Assembly (NCBI GenBank): GCA_021156105.1
Contig: JAJNBD010000011.1
Span: 85,088 to 149,087, forward strand
Direction: 5' to 3'
Origin: Gammaproteobacteria bacterium
GTDB lineage: Bacteria > Pseudomonadota > Gammaproteobacteria > CAISUE01
Length of the DNA stretch: 64,000 nucleotides
Part shown: in pieces, positions 17,534 to 27,004 of the stretch
How positions within the stretch are numbered: position 1 is the stretch's first letter
How the letters are laid out: each line of letters opens with the position of its first letter
The notes under the pieces: generated by a model
Told to the model about the DNA's origin: nothing
Database searches by the model: none
What the model saw: the letters and a program-made list of their open reading frames with translations, nothing else
Made by a program: the position numbers and the translations under genes

Positions 17534-18187
17534 ATGATAAAAAATCAAACTTCTATTGAATGCATCCCAAATGATGTACTGGCCATTATAGGCGAAAAAG
17601 CTGTTAAGAAGGATCCAAATTTAGTACGTGCTTTACCTTTAGTTTCTAAACGCTGGAAGAGTATCTTTGCTGACTCAACAGGCGATCCTGTTTACCTAGA
17701 AAAAGCGAAAATAGCAAACCTAAAATGGAAACTAGCCCAACTAAAACACGCGAATGAAATATTAAAAAGGGAAATTGAGCTTTCTGCACATACCCCGTTC
17801 AGTCCAACTTATCGCCAAATATTATTGTTCTTAATAAGTGGAGGAATTATGCTAAGTTCTTCCATGCTGTTATCTTATCTTTTCAATCGCATTACAGGCA
17901 TGGATATTTTGCCTGTTAGCCCTAGCGAATATAAAAGATCACCTCTCTCCATATACTACAGCGGATTAAATGCCACTGGCATGCTAATCCTTTTCTCCCG
18001 TTTGACAAAAGCCTTCCCTAATGCTGCGAAAGACTCTATAGATATAGCTAGAGAGAAAAAAATAAAAATTGAGCAGCAAATAAAACAAACACAAGACCGC
18101 CTCGAAAACACAGAAGCCCACAGTCAAATAGACAACGCAGACGAACAGCAAGTACAGCAAGTACAGCAAACTCAGTTTAACCTTTAA
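17534..18187 (+). CDS. F-box protein with membrane segments and coiled coils, candidate effector
   Basis: A 217-residue protein. Residues ~8-46 fit the eukaryotic F-box (IECIPNDVLAIIG... LVRALPLVSKRWKSIF, i.e. the LPxDVL...V(S/C)KRW pattern), which binds Skp1 of SCF ubiquitin ligases. A coiled coil follows (~55-85), then two hydrophobic segments (RQILLFLISGGIMLSSSMLLSYLF and SIYYSGLNATGMLILFSRL), and a Gln-rich coiled coil at the end (QQVQQVQQTQ). Legionella uses translocated F-box proteins to redirect host ubiquitination. A similar layout occurs in the gene at 21536-22099. Translocation is inferred. Confidence 0.68.
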   Translation: MIKNQTSIECIPNDVLAIIGEKAVKKDPNLVRALPLVSKRWKSIFADSTGDPVYLEKAKIANLKWKLAQLKHANEILKREIELSAHTPFSPTYRQILLFLISGGIMLSSSMLLSYLFNRITGMDILPVSPSEYKRSPLSIYYSGLNATGMLILFSRLTKAFPNAAKDSIDIAREKKIKIEQQIKQTQDRLENTEAHSQIDNADEQQVQQVQQTQFNL

Positions 18188-18251
18188 CTGGCATTAAAAT
18201 TAGTCAAGCGCTATTTTTACCGCATTATGCTTGTCTGTACTGCGATCACTA

Positions 18252-18860
18252 TCAATGATTAGCGCTAAAAATCTTTAACGCTTGACGTGCCTGCTCCGCA
18301 TCTGTAAATTGAATTCCATGAATCCCATGCTTTTTAGCGCCTTCAATATTTTTTGCTAAATCATCGAAAAAAACTGTTTCGTGCGGTATTAAGTCATGTG
18401 TTCTTAATAGGTGTTGATAAATTTCAGCAGAAGGTTTTAAGTGCCCTATTTCTGCTGAAACCACCGCACCTTTTACTTTATGCCAAAAATCATAACGTGC
18501 TTTTAAATGGGAAACAATTTCATGCACATTATCGGTTAATAGATATAAATGATAACCGGCTTCATGGAGCTCATTAAAAAATTCAAATGAGCCAGGTAAT
18601 GGGGTCAAAGAATGCTTAACAGTTTCCATTAAGCGCTGTAATTTAGTCTGCTCAATACCAAATTTTTGATGATAAATTTCGATTGTTTCTGTTTCAGAAA
18701 ATTTACCTAAATTTAAGTCAGCCCAAATGCCGGAGTTGAATATTTGCTGTAAGCGTTTTTCTTTATTTTCATAAGAGGCAAAAGTATTTTCGATAATCCA
18801 AACAGGATCCCAACGAACCAGAACATTGCCGACATCAAATACAATATTTTTGATTGGCAT
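18252..18860 (-). CDS. HAD phosphatase, YihX-like
   Basis: A 202-residue HAD hydrolase. Motif I FDVGNVLVRWDP has Gly-Asn instead of the usual DxDGT, typical of the YihX/epoxide-hydrolase-like subgroup. Motif II is LLTDNVHE, motif III is the Lys in HLKPSAEIYQ, motif IV is FFDDLAKNIEGAKKHG. E. coli YihX hydrolyses alpha-D-glucose-1-phosphate. The frame continues 11 codons upstream into a GTAGGGTGGGCA repeat, so the ATG at 18860, directly before the conserved PIKNIVFDVGN strand, is preferred. Confidence 0.72.
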   Translation of the reverse strand: MPIKNIVFDVGNVLVRWDPVWIIENTFASYENKEKRLQQIFNSGIWADLNLGKFSETETIEIYHQKFGIEQTKLQRLMETVKHSLTPLPGSFEFFNELHEAGYHLYLLTDNVHEIVSHLKARYDFWHKVKGAVVSAEIGHLKPSAEIYQHLLRTHDLIPHETVFFDDLAKNIEGAKKHGIHGIQFTDAEQARQALKIFSANH

Positions 18861-18880
18861 ACCGCCCCACTGAAACTGTT

Positions 18881-18916
18881 GTAGGGTGGGCAAAGTCGCA
18901 AAGCGACATGCCCACC
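18881..18916. repeat. GTAGGGTGGGCA-type palindromic repeat
   Basis: GGTGGGCA (18885-18892) and TGCCCACC (18909-18916) enclose GTCGC-aaa-GCGAC, giving a compound hairpin preceded by GTAGG. The same type occurs at 27979-28006 and within the element at 48653-48756. Confidence 0.6.
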
Positions 18917-18926
18917 ACCATTTTAA

Positions 18927-19988
18927 TTAACGAGTGTTTGCATTCAACGCTTGGAATGGTGAAAACACTTCATTTAGCTGCTGCGTCACGCGAATAAATG
19001 TCGTACGCTTGGAGAGTTCTTTCAGCTGAGCCGCACCAACATAGGTGCAAGTTGAGCGTAAACCGCCAAGAATGTCTAATACGGTTGTTTCCACATGGCC
19101 TTTGTAAGGGATATCGACAGATTTTCCTTCACTTGCACGATAATTATCAACTTGACCGCGATGCTTAATCATGGCTTCTGCAGAACTCATGCCATAAAAG
19201 CGTTTATATTTTTGGCCATCCTTTTCAATAATTTCACCTGAGCATTCATCATGGCCCGCAAGCATTCCGCCTAGCATCACAAAATCTGCGCCTGCCGCAA
19301 AAGCTTTTGCCACATCACCTGGTACCACACAGCCGCCATCAGAGCATAGCAAGCCTCTTAAGCCATGCGCTGCATCTGCACATTCAATCACGGCAGATAA
19401 CTGCGGATAACCAACACCTGTCATTTTACGTGTGGTACAAACAGATCCAGGGCCAATACCGACTTTAACGATATCCGCGCCTGACATAATTAATTCTTCC
19501 GTCATTTCAGCAGTCACTACGTTACCTGCCATGATCGTTTTAGACGGATATTTATCGCGTAACATTTTAACGACATCGACAAAGCGCTGCGTATAACCAT
19601 TAGCAACATCGACGCAAATGAAGTTAACATTTAAATTTTTGATGGCTTTATCTAAGGCCTGTAAGTCATGTTCACCAATGCCGGTAGTTGCAAAAACAAA
19701 CTGGTTTAATTCAGCACAAGCTTTAAAGTTTGCTTCCCACTCATCATGTTGAATAAACTTATCCATCGCCACCATCAATTTATGCTTAGCTAGCACATTT
19801 GCCATAGCAAATGTTCCAGTATGATCCATGTTGGCTGCGACAATTGGAACACCTTTCCAAGTTTGCTCGGAATATTTGAACGTGAATTCACGTTCTAAAT
19901 TGACTTCGACGCGTGATTTAAGGGTGCTTCGCTTAGGGCGAATTAATACATCTTTAAAATCTAATCTAATCTGTTCTTCAATACGCAT
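18927..19988 (-). CDS. guaC: GMP reductase
   Basis: A 353-residue cytosolic enzyme that reduces GMP to IMP with NADPH, linking guanine and adenine nucleotide pools. It belongs to the IMPDH/GMPR TIM-barrel family and lacks the CBS domains of IMPDH. The catalytic loop is [20 protein letters not shown], with the active Cys. [29 protein letters not shown] binds phosphate. [15 protein letters not shown] is the flap specific to GMP reductase. The N-terminus [19 protein letters not shown] is typical. It is monocistronic; miaB lies upstream on the same strand with 69 bp between. Confidence 0.95.
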   Translation of the reverse strand: MRIEEQIRLDFKDVLIRPKRSTLKSRVEVNLEREFTFKYSEQTWKGVPIVAANMDHTGTFAMANVLAKHKLMVAMDKFIQHDEWEANFKACAELNQFVFATTGIGEHDLQALDKAIKNLNVNFICVDVANGYTQRFVDVVKMLRDKYPSKTIMAGNVVTAEMTEELIMSGADIVKVGIGPGSVCTTRKMTGVGYPQLSAVIECADAAHGLRGLLCSDGGCVVPGDVAKAFAAGADFVMLGGMLAGHDECSGEIIEKDGQKYKRFYGMSSAEAMIKHRGQVDNYRASEGKSVDIPYKGHVETTVLDILGGLRSTCTYVGAAQLKELSKRTTFIRVTQQLNEVFSPFQALNANTR

Positions 19989-20057
19989 TGGTTAACCCTT
20001 CGGATAAAGATAAATTATACCTGTGATACTGCTAGAGAAACAACATTAATTAAAAAT

Positions 20058-21383
20058 TTATAAAGCTAACTCGCCTTTTAGCGTTGTCACGCGATGCGCA
20101 GTTACTTTTACTGGTACAATTTTACCAATTAAATCTGTTGAACCTACAAAGTTAATCACGCGATTATTTTCTGTACGGCCCGCCACTTCATTGGGGTCAC
20201 GCTTAGAAGGCGCATGAACTAAAATGGGCTCTATGGTACCAATCATCGCTTCACTAAATTTTTGGGTATTTTGATAAATACGTGCTTGAAGAATATTTAA
20301 ACGTTCTTTTTTTACTTCCATTGGCACCGTATCATTTAACATTGCTGCTGGTGTACCTGGGCGCTTGCTATAAATAAAACTAAAGGATTGATCAAAATCA
20401 ATAGCATGAATTAAATCCATCGTTGCTTGAAAGTCTTGATCGGTTTCACCTGGGAAGCCAACAATGAAATCAGACGACATAGCGATATTCGGACGAACTT
20501 TTTTTAACTTTTCAATTTTGCGCAAGTATTCCGCTGCGGTATAACCCCGCTTCATTAAGCTTAAAATTTTATCAGAACCACTTTGAACTGGCAGATGTAA
20601 ATGGTTGGCGAGTTTTGGGATATCCGCATAAGCTTGAATTAAAGCATCCGAGAATGCTAAAGGATGGGAGGTGGTATAACGAATGCGCTCAATGCTATCA
20701 ATTTCTGCCACATAATACAGCAAGCTTGCTAAGTCTGCCGTGCTACCGTCATGGGTTGCGCCACGATAGTCATTAACGTTTTGCCCTAAAAGATTAATCT
20801 CTTTAACACCTTGTTCCGCTAAAGCAACCACTTCGGCTAATACATCATCTAAAGGACGGCTAATTTCTGTACCGCGAGTATAAGGCACGACACAAAAACT
20901 GCAATATTTGCTACAACCTTCCATAATGGAAACAAAAGCCGTTGGCCCTTCAGCTCGAGGCTCAGGCATGCGGTCAAATTTTTCAATTTCAGGAAAACTA
21001 ATATCAACAACTGATTTTTGCTTTGCCTTTACTTCATCAATCATATCAGGCAAGCGATGCAAGGTTTGCGGGCCAAACACCATATCCACAAAAGGCGCGC
21101 GCTTTAAAATAGCTTCCCCTTCTTGGCTTGCGACACAGCCACCAACGCCAATCAAAATATGCGGATATTTTTCTTTAATTTCGCGTAACACACCTAATTC
21201 TGAAAAGACTTTTTCTTGCGCTTTTTCGCGAATCGAACAAGTATTCATTAGCAAGACATCTGCTTCTTCTGGATTTTTTACCAGCTCATAGCTTTTCTTA
21301 TCACGCAAAATATTGGCCATGCTCGATGAATCATATTCATTCATCTGGCAACCATGGGTTTGAATATATAGCTTCGCAGTCAT
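20058..21383 (-). CDS. miaB: tRNA-2-methylthio-N6-dimethylallyladenosine synthase MiaB
   Basis: A 441-residue radical-SAM methylthiotransferase that adds a methylthio group to i6A37 of tRNAs reading U-starting codons. The N-terminal domain ([14 protein letters not shown], three Cys for the second 4Fe-4S cluster) is followed by the radical-SAM motif [15 protein letters not shown] (CxxxCxxC, about residues 155-162). A C-terminal TRAM domain ends ...[15 protein letters not shown]. Length and motifs are complete. The usual ybeZ/phoH neighbour is absent. Confidence 0.97.
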   Translation of the reverse strand: MTAKLYIQTHGCQMNEYDSSSMANILRDKKSYELVKNPEEADVLLMNTCSIREKAQEKVFSELGVLREIKEKYPHILIGVGGCVASQEGEAILKRAPFVDMVFGPQTLHRLPDMIDEVKAKQKSVVDISFPEIEKFDRMPEPRAEGPTAFVSIMEGCSKYCSFCVVPYTRGTEISRPLDDVLAEVVALAEQGVKEINLLGQNVNDYRGATHDGSTADLASLLYYVAEIDSIERIRYTTSHPLAFSDALIQAYADIPKLANHLHLPVQSGSDKILSLMKRGYTAAEYLRKIEKLKKVRPNIAMSSDFIVGFPGETDQDFQATMDLIHAIDFDQSFSFIYSKRPGTPAAMLNDTVPMEVKKERLNILQARIYQNTQKFSEAMIGTIEPILVHAPSKRDPNEVAGRTENNRVINFVGSTDLIGKIVPVKVTAHRVTTLKGELAL

Positions 21384-21535
21384 AAGTAACTCAATAATTT
21401 TTAATCAAATATTATAACACGAAGCCAGCTTTTTACCCATCTATGGCTTAAACTTTTATTTTTGGGCCTTTCTTTCTCAAAGCCAGAAAAAGTGGGGCCT
21501 GGCTCGAAGAATTATTTGTCTTGCAAATCTTTAGC

Positions 21536-22099
21536 TTAGTGCTTATAAACCAATTCATTAAGCACTTTTTCTTGCGCAATAGCTTCTTTCGCTTCCTCTA
21601 ATTGCACTAAGTTTTCTTTCATATTATCTAGCTTTTCGTTAAGCGGCTGCCTAGCGGCATTAGTAAGCTGGGTAAATAAACTTTGGCCTTGAAACCACTT
21701 TACAGCAATGCGGTAAGCGCGCGTAGTCATTTCAATAGAATCAAATAAAGCAAAAACGCTCGTATCATCTTCTCTCAAATTAAGGACTGATGCGAATGCA
21801 AACAAGGCAATTGTATTTTCAAGCCTAACAAGTCGGGATTGCGCTGACTGTGCTTGAGAAACAGCGTGATCAACACGCGAGATTTTTGATTCAAGCTCTT
21901 TAACTTGGGTTTGTAAAGGGATTTTTTGCAAGGCTTTTAATTGAGGACTCTTTGCTATCCTTTGAGGCTCGTAGATGGCTTTTCTTATCTCATTAAATCT
22001 TTTGCTTGCTTGGCTAAAAGCACTTTTTTCAGGTTTGTCACAATGCGCAAAAATCTTGCAAACCACATCATCAGGTAAATCATAGATTGTTATTGGCAT
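21536..22099 (-). CDS. F-box protein with coiled coil, candidate effector
   Basis: A 187-residue protein. The ATG at 22099 is chosen because the F-box then begins at residue ~4 (IYDLPDDVVCKIFAHCDKPEKSAFSQASKRFNEI), the usual N-terminal place; the frame is open to 22177. The LPxDVxxKIF pattern and the SKRF end match F-box domains that recruit Skp1. Two coiled-coil stretches (QVKELESKISRVDHAVSQAQ and EKLDNMKENLVQLEEAKE) flank a moderately hydrophobic centre. The architecture parallels the F-box gene at 17534-18187, so they may be distant paralogues. The host role is inferred. Confidence 0.68.
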   Translation of the reverse strand: MPITIYDLPDDVVCKIFAHCDKPEKSAFSQASKRFNEIRKAIYEPQRIAKSPQLKALQKIPLQTQVKELESKISRVDHAVSQAQSAQSRLVRLENTIALFAFASVLNLREDDTSVFALFDSIEMTTRAYRIAVKWFQGQSLFTQLTNAARQPLNEKLDNMKENLVQLEEAKEAIAQEKVLNELVYKH

Positions 22100-22193
22100 A
22101 ACAGCACCGACTTTATTTGTTATTTTTTTATATTTTATCACATGGTTACAAGAAATACAAAAAGCTTTTAGCCACAAATAAACAAAAGAGAGC

Positions 22194-23141
22194 TTACAAA
22201 CTCCCCTCTAGATGCATTTTTAATTTTAAGAATAATTTACGCTGGCTTTCAGGAGAAAGGCGATGAATAAAACCATCCAAATTTTCTGGCAAGAGAATTA
22301 AACTATCGACACTCGCCCCAAGCAAATGCTTTTCAATTGCTTCAAGCTTATGACTATCTTGTTTTAATAATTTCTTCAGATGCTCAGCATGGTCCTTGCC
22401 AACAAAGTAAGCAGAGATGGTCGCTGTCACAACAGAAATTAAAACCATACCAAAACACATGATGACAATTGATAACATTTTGCCAAGCATGGTAACAGGC
22501 ACTACATCACCGTACCCAACCGTTGTCATGGTTTCAAACGCCCACCAAACACCTAGAAAAGGGTTTTTTATGCCTGGGTCAAAAATAGAAATGATAACCC
22601 CACTTAAACACGTTGCCACAATAAAGACAGCAAAAGTTAAACTTATTCGATTTAAGGTTAAAGTACGATGCGCATTGTAAGCCCAAGGCAAAATAACCCT
22701 TATTAAAACTAATAATCGCACAGCTCTTATCGCACTAACCTGCCAAAAATAAGAAAACCAAATAGGATTAACTAGCACAATAATCACAAGATTAAGCCAG
22801 TTACCTAACAAGTAAGCTTTTTTGTTCTTAACCAACGATGTCAAGACTAGCGTTTCAATAATAAAACTTAGCCAAATTACCCAATCAGAAACATAAACAT
22901 AGGTTTTAGCAAAGTGCCCTTTGGATTGTAGATACCACTGAATAGGTAGCCAAAAAGCAATCGCCAATAAAACCCAATCAAAGACAATGCCAACACGCCA
23001 AGCCTGAAGCCCCTGGGTTCTTGGGACGCCTGCTAAACCAATAATATCTTTAAAACGTAAAAGTGCCATAAATTTTGTAAATACTCTTAATAAAATTAAA
23101 AAGAACAATACTTGCCATAAATAACTTAAGCAGGCATCCAT
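22194..23141 (-). CDS. Voltage-gated-like potassium channel
   Basis: A 315-residue inner-membrane protein with six predicted transmembrane helices. The potassium selectivity filter TTVGYGD is at residues 206-212. An arginine-bearing S4-like segment (RAVRLLVLIRVILPW, ~139-153) sits before the pore, so it belongs to the Kv-like 6TM class. The C-terminal ~75 residues are a soluble coiled helix. Its start codon lies inside the end of the carotenoid oxygenase gene (16-bp overlap), so the two are translated as a pair. Confidence 0.85.
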   Translation of the reverse strand: MDACLSYLWQVLFFLILLRVFTKFMALLRFKDIIGLAGVPRTQGLQAWRVGIVFDWVLLAIAFWLPIQWYLQSKGHFAKTYVYVSDWVIWLSFIIETLVLTSLVKNKKAYLLGNWLNLVIIVLVNPIWFSYFWQVSAIRAVRLLVLIRVILPWAYNAHRTLTLNRISLTFAVFIVATCLSGVIISIFDPGIKNPFLGVWWAFETMTTVGYGDVVPVTMLGKMLSIVIMCFGMVLISVVTATISAYFVGKDHAEHLKKLLKQDSHKLEAIEKHLLGASVDSLILLPENLDGFIHRLSPESQRKLFLKLKMHLEGSL

Positions 23142-24487
23142 GAACCATGTAGCCCATGCGGTATACGGTGTGGTATTTGTATACGCGCTATTGGTTCAGC
23201 ACCGATATTTTTAGCATCTAATATCACAAGCTCACTTTGCTTTAGCTGGTTGTTATAAGCAAATAAAATCAAGTAACCATCATCTTCTGCTGTACTTTTT
23301 TCAGCAGAGACGAAAACAGCTTCATCAATTTCAGTATGGTCACCAAAATCATGCAAGCTAGATACACTATGATCAACATCATATTTTACTATGGCATTAA
23401 AGCTTAAAGGATTTTTGCCAGTTGCAGTTAATGTTGGCGTATAAATGAATCGATGCTTAAAACTATCCAGCGCTTCACAAATGCGTGGAAATTCTACATC
23501 ACGATTATCTAAAGCCATATGTGTTGCTAAACCTTCTTCTAGCTTAATATGAGTGCGATATAAATTGGCGGGGATCACTTTATTATCTTCCAATGAAAAT
23601 TCTGCATAACGGATATAATCAACAATGATTTCTCCATTGGCTTCATAAGCATTAGCAAAGTGATAAACAAAAAAACTTTCGGCTTGGATCCACTGTACCG
23701 GGCCGCCTTTTTTAGGCATAACTCCAATACGCGTACCTAATTCAGGCTGCCAGCCAAATAAAGAACCGCCATGCTCAAGCGCTTTAATATCAAGCACTAC
23801 TGGACAATCAAAAAATACGACGTAGTTTTCTGTTAAAACAAAATCATGAAACATCGTACAATAATCTTTTTCAACGTTAACACTTTTGGTGACTTTGCCA
23901 CTTACGTCCACGCAATAGATACTTAAAAAAGGCGGCACAACATCATAGTTAACAAACCAGCGACTTCCTGTGCGCGGATCCAAACGTGAATGTGGACTAA
24001 CTGCTAATGGCGTTGCATTTGGTAAAGGCGCCCATTTGCCTAGAGTTTCCAATTCTGCTGTTATTTCATAGCCTGGATTTGCCTCACCTAAAGCTAAGTA
24101 GTGCCCTGCATGACGAATAATATGAATATAAGCGCCATTTTTTATGGCAAGTGTTTTTTCCCCGGGTTGGGCCGGATCAAAAAAATAAGGTGCCTTCACG
24201 CCACCATATAAAGCACGGCCCGCTTTTTGTTCTTGCAATAATTCCTCTGTTTTAACAAAACGATTACGATAACTTGCTTTGCCATCATTAATATAGACCG
24301 CATGAATCATGCCATCGCCATCAATTGGATAAGTATAAGTAATCGGTGGGAAATATGGATTTGGCCCATTGCGCATATATACGCCATTAAGCTTCTCAGG
24401 AATTTTACCAATAACTTTTAAATTTTGAACATCCAGTTCATCATGAACGGGTGCAAAATCATTTTCCAGAAATGGGTTATTCATCAA
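23126..24487 (-). CDS. Carotenoid cleavage oxygenase family protein
   Basis: A 453-residue protein of the RPE65/carotenoid-cleavage dioxygenase family, non-haem Fe(II) enzymes that split double bonds of carotenoids or stilbenes. The four iron-binding histidines are recognisable: H166 (SPHSRLD), H214 (MFHDFVLT), H276 (VYHFANAYE) and H447 (HGLHGSW). The N-terminal GVYMRNGPNP and DGDGMIHAV are also classic. The substrate is unknown and no carotenoid biosynthesis genes are in the window. It is divergent from yajC and overlaps the downstream K+ channel gene by 16 bp. Confidence 0.9.
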   Translation of the reverse strand: MMNNPFLENDFAPVHDELDVQNLKVIGKIPEKLNGVYMRNGPNPYFPPITYTYPIDGDGMIHAVYINDGKASYRNRFVKTEELLQEQKAGRALYGGVKAPYFFDPAQPGEKTLAIKNGAYIHIIRHAGHYLALGEANPGYEITAELETLGKWAPLPNATPLAVSPHSRLDPRTGSRWFVNYDVVPPFLSIYCVDVSGKVTKSVNVEKDYCTMFHDFVLTENYVVFFDCPVVLDIKALEHGGSLFGWQPELGTRIGVMPKKGGPVQWIQAESFFVYHFANAYEANGEIIVDYIRYAEFSLEDNKVIPANLYRTHIKLEEGLATHMALDNRDVEFPRICEALDSFKHRFIYTPTLTATGKNPLSFNAIVKYDVDHSVSSLHDFGDHTEIDEAVFVSAEKSTAEDDGYLILFAYNNQLKQSELVILDAKNIGAEPIARIQIPHRIPHGLHGSWMPA

Positions 24488-24556
24488 TACGCTCCGTTGT
24501 ATATTTCCGATAATACCATATCAAATTTCCTTTATGCATGCGATCCTACATTACCT

Positions 24557-24595
24557 CTTGAAAATGCCTTAACCCACCCCATTTTCTGTTATACT
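24557..24595 (+). promoter_or_regulatory. Sigma-32-like promoter overlapping an extended -10 promoter, upstream of yajC
   Basis: CTTGAAA (24557-24563), 13 bp, then CCCCATTTT (24577-24585) gives the same elements and spacing as the dnaK heat-shock promoter in this window. Six bases downstream, TGTTATACT (24587-24595) is an extended -10 for the housekeeping sigma factor. The yajC start codon is at 24626. Dual control of yajC-secD-secF is inferred. Confidence 0.6.
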
Positions 24596-24625
24596 ATTGC
24601 AATTTTTAATCTTCAAGGAAATCTC

Positions 24626-24976
24626 ATGAGCCTGCCTTTTATTAATGATGCTGTTGCGGCTACAACATCAGCTGCTGCAGCCCCTGGTCAACAAGCAGCT
24701 GGCGGTGGTTTTAGTACCATTATTATGTTAGTTATTTTTATTGGTGTTTTTTACTTCTTGCTCATTCGTCCCCAAACAAAACGCGCTAAAGAACATCAAA
24801 ATCTCATCAACAACTTACAAAAAGGCGATGAAGTTAGTACTTCAGGTGGTCTCCTTGGCCGCATCGTTAAAATTGAAGACAATATCATTACTTTGGCGTT
24901 GAATGAAACCACTGAAATTAAAATTCAGAAAAATGCCGTTGTTGGTGTATTACCTAAAGGCACTTTAAAAAGCTAA
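24626..24976 (+). CDS. yajC: Sec translocon accessory protein YajC
   Basis: A 116-residue inner-membrane protein of the SecDF-YajC complex. A short N-terminal segment rich in Ala is followed by one transmembrane helix (TIIMLVIFIGVFYFLLIRPQ) with the diagnostic FYFLLIRPQTKRAKEHQ. A cytoplasmic beta domain (GDEVSTSGGLLGRIVKI) completes it. The ATG at 24626 has AAGGA upstream; frames open further 5' overlap the divergent oxygenase gene and the promoter and are rejected. secD and secF follow. The usual tgt neighbour is missing. Confidence 0.95.
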   Translation: MSLPFINDAVAATTSAAAAPGQQAAGGGFSTIIMLVIFIGVFYFLLIRPQTKRAKEHQNLINNLQKGDEVSTSGGLLGRIVKIEDNIITLALNETTEIKIQKNAVVGVLPKGTLKS

Positions 24977-25063
24977 ACTAAAAACCATGCCAATAGATTT
25001 TAAACGGAAAATTTGGCATATCCGGTTCAAACCTTTAGCTATTCACAGCTTAAAAATTTTCAC

Positions 25064-25119
25064 CCCCTTGTTTTTTAGGAATAAAGCAAGGGGATTTTGA
25101 ACTCGTACTTGAAGTACGA
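25064..25119 (+). terminator. Two hairpins between yajC and secD
   Basis: CCCCTTG (25064-25070) pairs with CAAGGGG (25087-25093), then ATTTT. A second perfect hairpin follows, TCGTACTT-g-AAGTACGA (25103-25119). Both lie in the 171-bp yajC-secD spacer. They could attenuate or process the message; neither is a strong intrinsic terminator. Confidence 0.4.
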
Positions 25120-25147
25120 TTAGTATTTACCTCAGCAGGAGAAGCTG

Positions 25148-26998
25148 ATGACGCATACCAACCACTATCCATTGTGGAAAAATGCCCTATTAATTATTGT
25201 TGTTATTTTTGCATTCATTTATGCAATTCCAAATTTATATGGCGAGGATCCTGCCATTCAAATTTCTGGCACTGACAGCATTAAAATTGACAACACCACC
25301 TTACAACAAGTAGCGAATACTTTAACCAGTAACCACATTGCTACAAAAGAAGAAAAATTTCAAAATAATAATCTTTTGATTCGTTTTTCGGATACCGATA
25401 CCCAATTAAAAGCTAAAGATATTTTAAAAGCTGCGCTGGGCGATCATTACACGATTGCTTTAAACCTTGTACCTAGCACACCGGCTTGGCTGCAAGCATT
25501 TGGTGCAACTCCAATGAAACTTGGCCTTGACTTACGCGGCGGTATTCACTTCACGCTTGATGTCGATGCCGACAGCGTGATTACTCAACGCCTTCAAGGC
25601 ATGCAACACAGCATTTCTGATGGCTTGCGTGAACAAGATATTCGCTACATTGCTATCAATAAGCAAGATGACAACTCTTTATGGATTGCTTTCCGTGATG
25701 AGCAAGCCATGAGTGATGCAAGAGCATATTTAAGCAACCATTATCGTGAATTTCAAATCATTCCAAGTACTGCCAACAATCGTTATACCTTAACATTAAA
25801 AATCACCCCTCAATCGATTAACGATATGCGTCAAATGATCATGGATCAAACCATGACCACGTTAAGAAATCGTGTGAATGAATTAGGTATTAGTGAAGCC
25901 ACCGTACAGCAAGCGGGTGAAAATCGCATTGCTGTTGAAATGCCTGGCGTGTTAGATAGCGCACGCGCAAAACAAATTTTAGGTGGCACGGCAACGGTTG
26001 AATTCCGCATGGTTGATATTGACCATGATCCACGCACCCCTGTGGTGGGCAGCACTCCTTATCCATATGAAGGATCAACTTATTTACTTAAAAACCAGGT
26101 CATTCTCTCGGGTAGCTCTATTACGGACGCGCAAGCGAGCACCGATGATAGCGGCCGCCCAGCAGTAAGCATCACCTTAGGTGGCGGTGGTGAAGCCTTA
26201 TTCCAACGCACAACTGCAATGAATATTGGTAAACCAATGTCAATTGTTTACGTTGAACCAAAACTCACCGAAGTCAATGACCATGGACATATTACGAAAG
26301 TTAATACTAAAACTGAGCGCATCATCAGTGTGGCAACGATTCGCAGCGCATTACCAAACACCTTCCAAATTACTGGTCTAGGTAACGCTCAAGAATCGCA
26401 AAATCTTGCATTATTGCTACGTGCTGGTGCATTACCGGCAACCATGAATATTGTGGAAGAACGTACACTTGGCCCAAAACTTGGCATGGAAAATATTGAT
26501 AAAGGCGTACTTTCCATTAAAGTTGGTATGGCAATTGTCATTCTCTTTATGGCACTCTACTACCGCGTGTTTGGCTTAATTGCTGATATCGGCATTTTCT
26601 GTAATATGCTCTTGCTTGTCGCTCTACTTTCAGCTTTAGGCATGACTTTGACCTTGCCAGGTCTAGCAGGTATCGTTCTGACCGTCGGTATGGCAGTTGA
26701 TGCCAACGTCTTGATTTTCGAGCGTATTCGCGAAGAATTGCGCAATGGTGCTTCTGCGCAAGGCGCGATCTTAGCTGGCTATGAACGCGCATTTACCACC
26801 ATTGTCGATGCAAACGTTTCTACTTTGATTGTTGCGTTAGTGCTGTTTGGTATCGGCTCAGGCCCCATCAAAGGTTTTGCCGTGACTTTATCTGCGGGCA
26901 TTTTAACCTCTATGATTAGCTCAATTGCCATTACTCGCGCACTCGTCAATTGGATCTATGGCCGTAAAGGTGTGAAAAAGTTAAGCATAGGAATTTAA
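25148..26998 (+). CDS. secD: Protein translocase subunit SecD
   Basis: A 616-residue inner-membrane protein, full length for the family. With SecF it forms a proton-driven periplasmic pulling machine for Sec-exported proteins. It has one N-terminal helix (ALLIIVVIFAFIYAIPNLYG), a large periplasmic P1 domain beginning with the D1 motif MKLGLDLRGGIHFTLDVD, the GNAQESQNLALLLRAGALPA segment, and five C-terminal membrane helices with GMAVDANVLIFERIREE (D5-type motif with the proton-carrying Asp). The ATG has AGGAG 6 nt upstream. secF follows after 56 bp containing a hairpin. Confidence 0.97.
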   Translation: MTHTNHYPLWKNALLIIVVIFAFIYAIPNLYGEDPAIQISGTDSIKIDNTTLQQVANTLTSNHIATKEEKFQNNNLLIRFSDTDTQLKAKDILKAALGDHYTIALNLVPSTPAWLQAFGATPMKLGLDLRGGIHFTLDVDADSVITQRLQGMQHSISDGLREQDIRYIAINKQDDNSLWIAFRDEQAMSDARAYLSNHYREFQIIPSTANNRYTLTLKITPQSINDMRQMIMDQTMTTLRNRVNELGISEATVQQAGENRIAVEMPGVLDSARAKQILGGTATVEFRMVDIDHDPRTPVVGSTPYPYEGSTYLLKNQVILSGSSITDAQASTDDSGRPAVSITLGGGGEALFQRTTAMNIGKPMSIVYVEPKLTEVNDHGHITKVNTKTERIISVATIRSALPNTFQITGLGNAQESQNLALLLRAGALPATMNIVEERTLGPKLGMENIDKGVLSIKVGMAIVILFMALYYRVFGLIADIGIFCNMLLLVALLSALGMTLTLPGLAGIVLTVGMAVDANVLIFERIREELRNGASAQGAILAGYERAFTTIVDANVSTLIVALVLFGIGSGPIKGFAVTLSAGILTSMISSIAITRALVNWIYGRKGVKKLSIGI

Positions 26999-27004
26999 TA
27001 TAGT

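Noticed and set aside
25010..25035. GGTTCAAACC resembling a tRNA T-arm
   Set aside because: No acceptor stem, D-arm or anticodon arm can be built around it.
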